From positions 1 through 6,565 of the forward strand of contig JAOZHK010000130.1 in the NCBI GenBank assembly GCA_026014905.1: DNA of 6,565 nucleotides, in the 5' to 3' direction. The notes under the pieces are model-generated. The model did not search any database, was not told the DNA's origin, and saw only the letters and a program-made list of their open reading frames with translations. Below are positions 5,454-6,565 of this stretch, piece after piece. The translations under genes and the position numbers were made by a program. Every line of letters begins with the position of its first letter. Within the stretch, counting starts at the first letter, position 1. The stretch comes from Candidatus Bathyarchaeota archaeon (GTDB taxonomy: Archaea; Thermoproteota; Bathyarchaeia; RBG-16-48-13; GCA-020355125).

Positions 5454-6385
5454 ACACCTTCCAGGATTCGGCGACCAGTAAGTTGTAAAAAGACATCTTC
5501 AAGATTTTCTGCATTATGCTTCTCCATTAATTCGTGAGGGGAGCCAAGTGCGATTAGTTTTCCGTAATCAATGATCCCTACACGGTCACTGAGAGTTTCA
5601 GCTTCTTCGATATAGTGAGTGGTGAGGATGATCGTTTTGTTCTGATTTTTTAGCGATGCGATAAAGTCCCATGTGGCACGTCGAGCTCGAGGATCCATAC
5701 CAACTGTTGGTTCATCAAGGAAGGCAATTTGCGGGTTGCTGATTAAAGCGATAATGAGGTTTAATTTGCGAAGCATGCCCCCACTGTAACCTTTGGCTTT
5801 CCGGTCACTTGCTTCAGTTAATTCTAAAACATTAAGGAGGTGTTCCATTCGTTCATGTATAGTTTTTTTTGGTATAGCATGTAAATGTCCAAAGAGCTCG
5901 ATATTCTCCCGACCTGTAAGAAATTCAAATACGGCCGCTTGCTGAGGACACACTCCAATGAGATTCTTAATTTCGTTGAGATGGGAATCGATGTCGAATC
6001 CACCCACAAGTGCGGTTCCTTTTGTTGGAGCTATGATACCATTCAGGATGTTGATTGTAGTCGTTTTCCCAGCACCATTCGGTCCTAATAAACTGAACAG
6101 TTCACCCTGTTGAATCTCAAGGTTTAAGCCATCAACAGCAGTAATTTCATCAAATTGCTTGACGAGATTTTGAATGATAATTGCTGAGTTCTCTGTCACT
6201 TTCCGAGGATCTATAGATATGGTTTGAATTCCTTGGATAGACTGGAGAGGCACATTCAGTGAAAGAAGTTCAACAATTAATTGTTTAGACCATGATTGGG
6301 GAATGTTAATGCGGTTTCGTTTAGCTAGTTTATGTAAATCGTTCAGACTGAGTTTATTGAGCAAATCGTTGAGATCCTCTGTCAT
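5450..6385 (-). CDS. ABC-2 transporter ATP-binding protein with N-terminal SAP-like extension
   Basis: A 311-residue ATPase that powers the permease next to it. All ABC motifs are intact: Walker A GPNGAGKTT (101-109), Q-loop CPQQ with Gln148, signature YSGGM (200-204, a variant of LSGGQ common in this subfamily), Walker B IAFLDEP with catalytic Glu225, D-loop GMD (229-231), and switch His257 in TTHYIEEAE. The ABC domain starts only near residue 68 (IIIQNLVKQF). Before it, residues 1-44 (MTEDLNDLLNKLSLNDLHKL... to ...QLIVELLSLN) look like a two-helix SAP-like or Rho-N-like domain, not usual for a DrrA/CcmA-type ATPase. I chose ATG 6385 over an in-frame TTG at 6403 because GAGGAAAG lies just upstream of this ATG. 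The stop overlaps the permease start. Confidence 0.93.
   Translation of the reverse strand: MTEDLNDLLNKLSLNDLHKLAKRNRINIPQSWSKQLIVELLSLNVPLQSIQGIQTISIDPRKVTENSAIIIQNLVKQFDEITAVDGLNLEIQQGELFSLLGPNGAGKTTTINILNGIIAPTKGTALVGGFDIDSHLNEIKNLIGVCPQQAAVFEFLTGRENIELFGHLHAIPKKTIHERMEHLLNVLELTEASDRKAKGYSGGMLRKLNLIIALISNPQIAFLDEPTVGMDPRARRATWDFIASLKNQNKTIILTTHYIEEAETLSDRVGIIDYGKLIALGSPHELMEKHNAENLEDVFLQLTGRRILEGV
5455..5462 (-). promoter_or_regulatory. Ribosome binding site of the ABC permease, inside the ATPase gene
   Basis: The minus strand reads GGAAGGTG, followed by T and the ATG triplet. Spacing is 1-3 bases to the first ATG and about 7-9 to the third, so it bears on which start is used. Confidence 0.5.
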
Positions 6386-6393
6386 AGCCTTAT

Positions 6394-6401
6394 CTTTCCT
6401 C
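6394..6401 (-). promoter_or_regulatory. Ribosome binding site of the ABC ATPase
   Basis: The minus strand reads GAGGAAAG, ending about 8 bases before ATG 6385. This supports that start over the TTG at 6403, whose codon overlaps the site. Confidence 0.5.
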
Positions 6402-6436
6402 AATTCACGAAGTATCAGTCAGCAAATGATTATTGC

Positions 6437-6452
6437 ACATTTTTAATTACAT
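6437..6452 (-). promoter_or_regulatory. Possible TATA region of the ABC operon
   Basis: An AT-rich stretch reading GTAATTAAAAATGTG on the minus strand, about 55-65 bases before ATG 6385. It would give a leader of about 30 bases containing the GAGGAAAG site. Other AT-rich stretches nearby could serve equally well. Confidence 0.3.
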
Positions 6453-6532
6453 AATAAGAACTTTTCCATTCACGAACACAATAAACGAATAAATTTGCAA
6501 TGTGAGAATAGCATTAAGATTTTTCAGCGGTT

Positions 6533-6565
6533 TGACCAAATATATAACTAAGACCCACCCACCCG
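6533..6565 (-). repeat. G-rich/TATA repeat, copy 4, cut by the window edge
   Basis: On the plus strand: TGACCAAATATATAACTAAG followed by ACCCACCCACCCG up to the last base. It is the closest match to the consensus and lies about 150 bases upstream of the ABC operon start, in the same orientation relative to the gene as copy 2 is to the ferredoxin gene. The element probably continues beyond the window. Confidence 0.65.

Overview
This looks like a piece of an archaeal chromosome of moderate to low GC (roughly 40-45% by eye). The archaeal reading rests on short leaders, TATA-like boxes about 25-40 bases before several start codons, an EFR1-type flavodoxin/ferredoxin fusion (a family common in methanogens and other anaerobic archaea), and a zinc-ribbon RDD membrane protein. 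An uncultivated lineage such as an Asgard archaeon is possible, but nothing here proves it. There is no rRNA, tRNA or CRISPR array.

Layout. The left edge (1-467, +) holds the C-terminal half of an M55 (DppA-like) D-aminopeptidase. It ends in TAA TAG, but the same frame stays open to 662, so there is either a broken C-terminal extension or a separate tiny gene. It meets, tail to tail with 3 bases between, a membrane-anchored alpha/beta hydrolase (666-1598, -). An AT-rich inverted-repeat element (1695-1776) lies between that gene and a flavodoxin plus 2x[4Fe-4S] ferredoxin (1902-2702, -).

The 2703-3133 region has no convincing gene. It carries three copies or part-copies of a G-rich/TATA motif and a (CG)6 palindrome. 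One part-copy sits on the likely ferredoxin promoter, and a further full copy lies at the right edge upstream of the ABC operon. Next come an unrecognised small gene (3134-3433, +) and a zinc-ribbon RDD protein (3460-3999, -), which are convergent. The 4000-4709 gap contains a probable decayed transposase end and a second copy of the AT-rich inverted-repeat element.

The right side is a two-gene ABC-2 exporter operon (-): an ATPase with an unusual N-terminal SAP-like helical extension (5450-6385) and its permease (4710-5453). They overlap by 4 bases (ATGA).

The genes do not form one pathway. Apart from the exporter pair, each appears to be a single transcription unit. The most interesting content is non-coding: two families of dispersed repeats, one promoter-like and one MITE-like. 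No clear new defence or metabolic system is visible.
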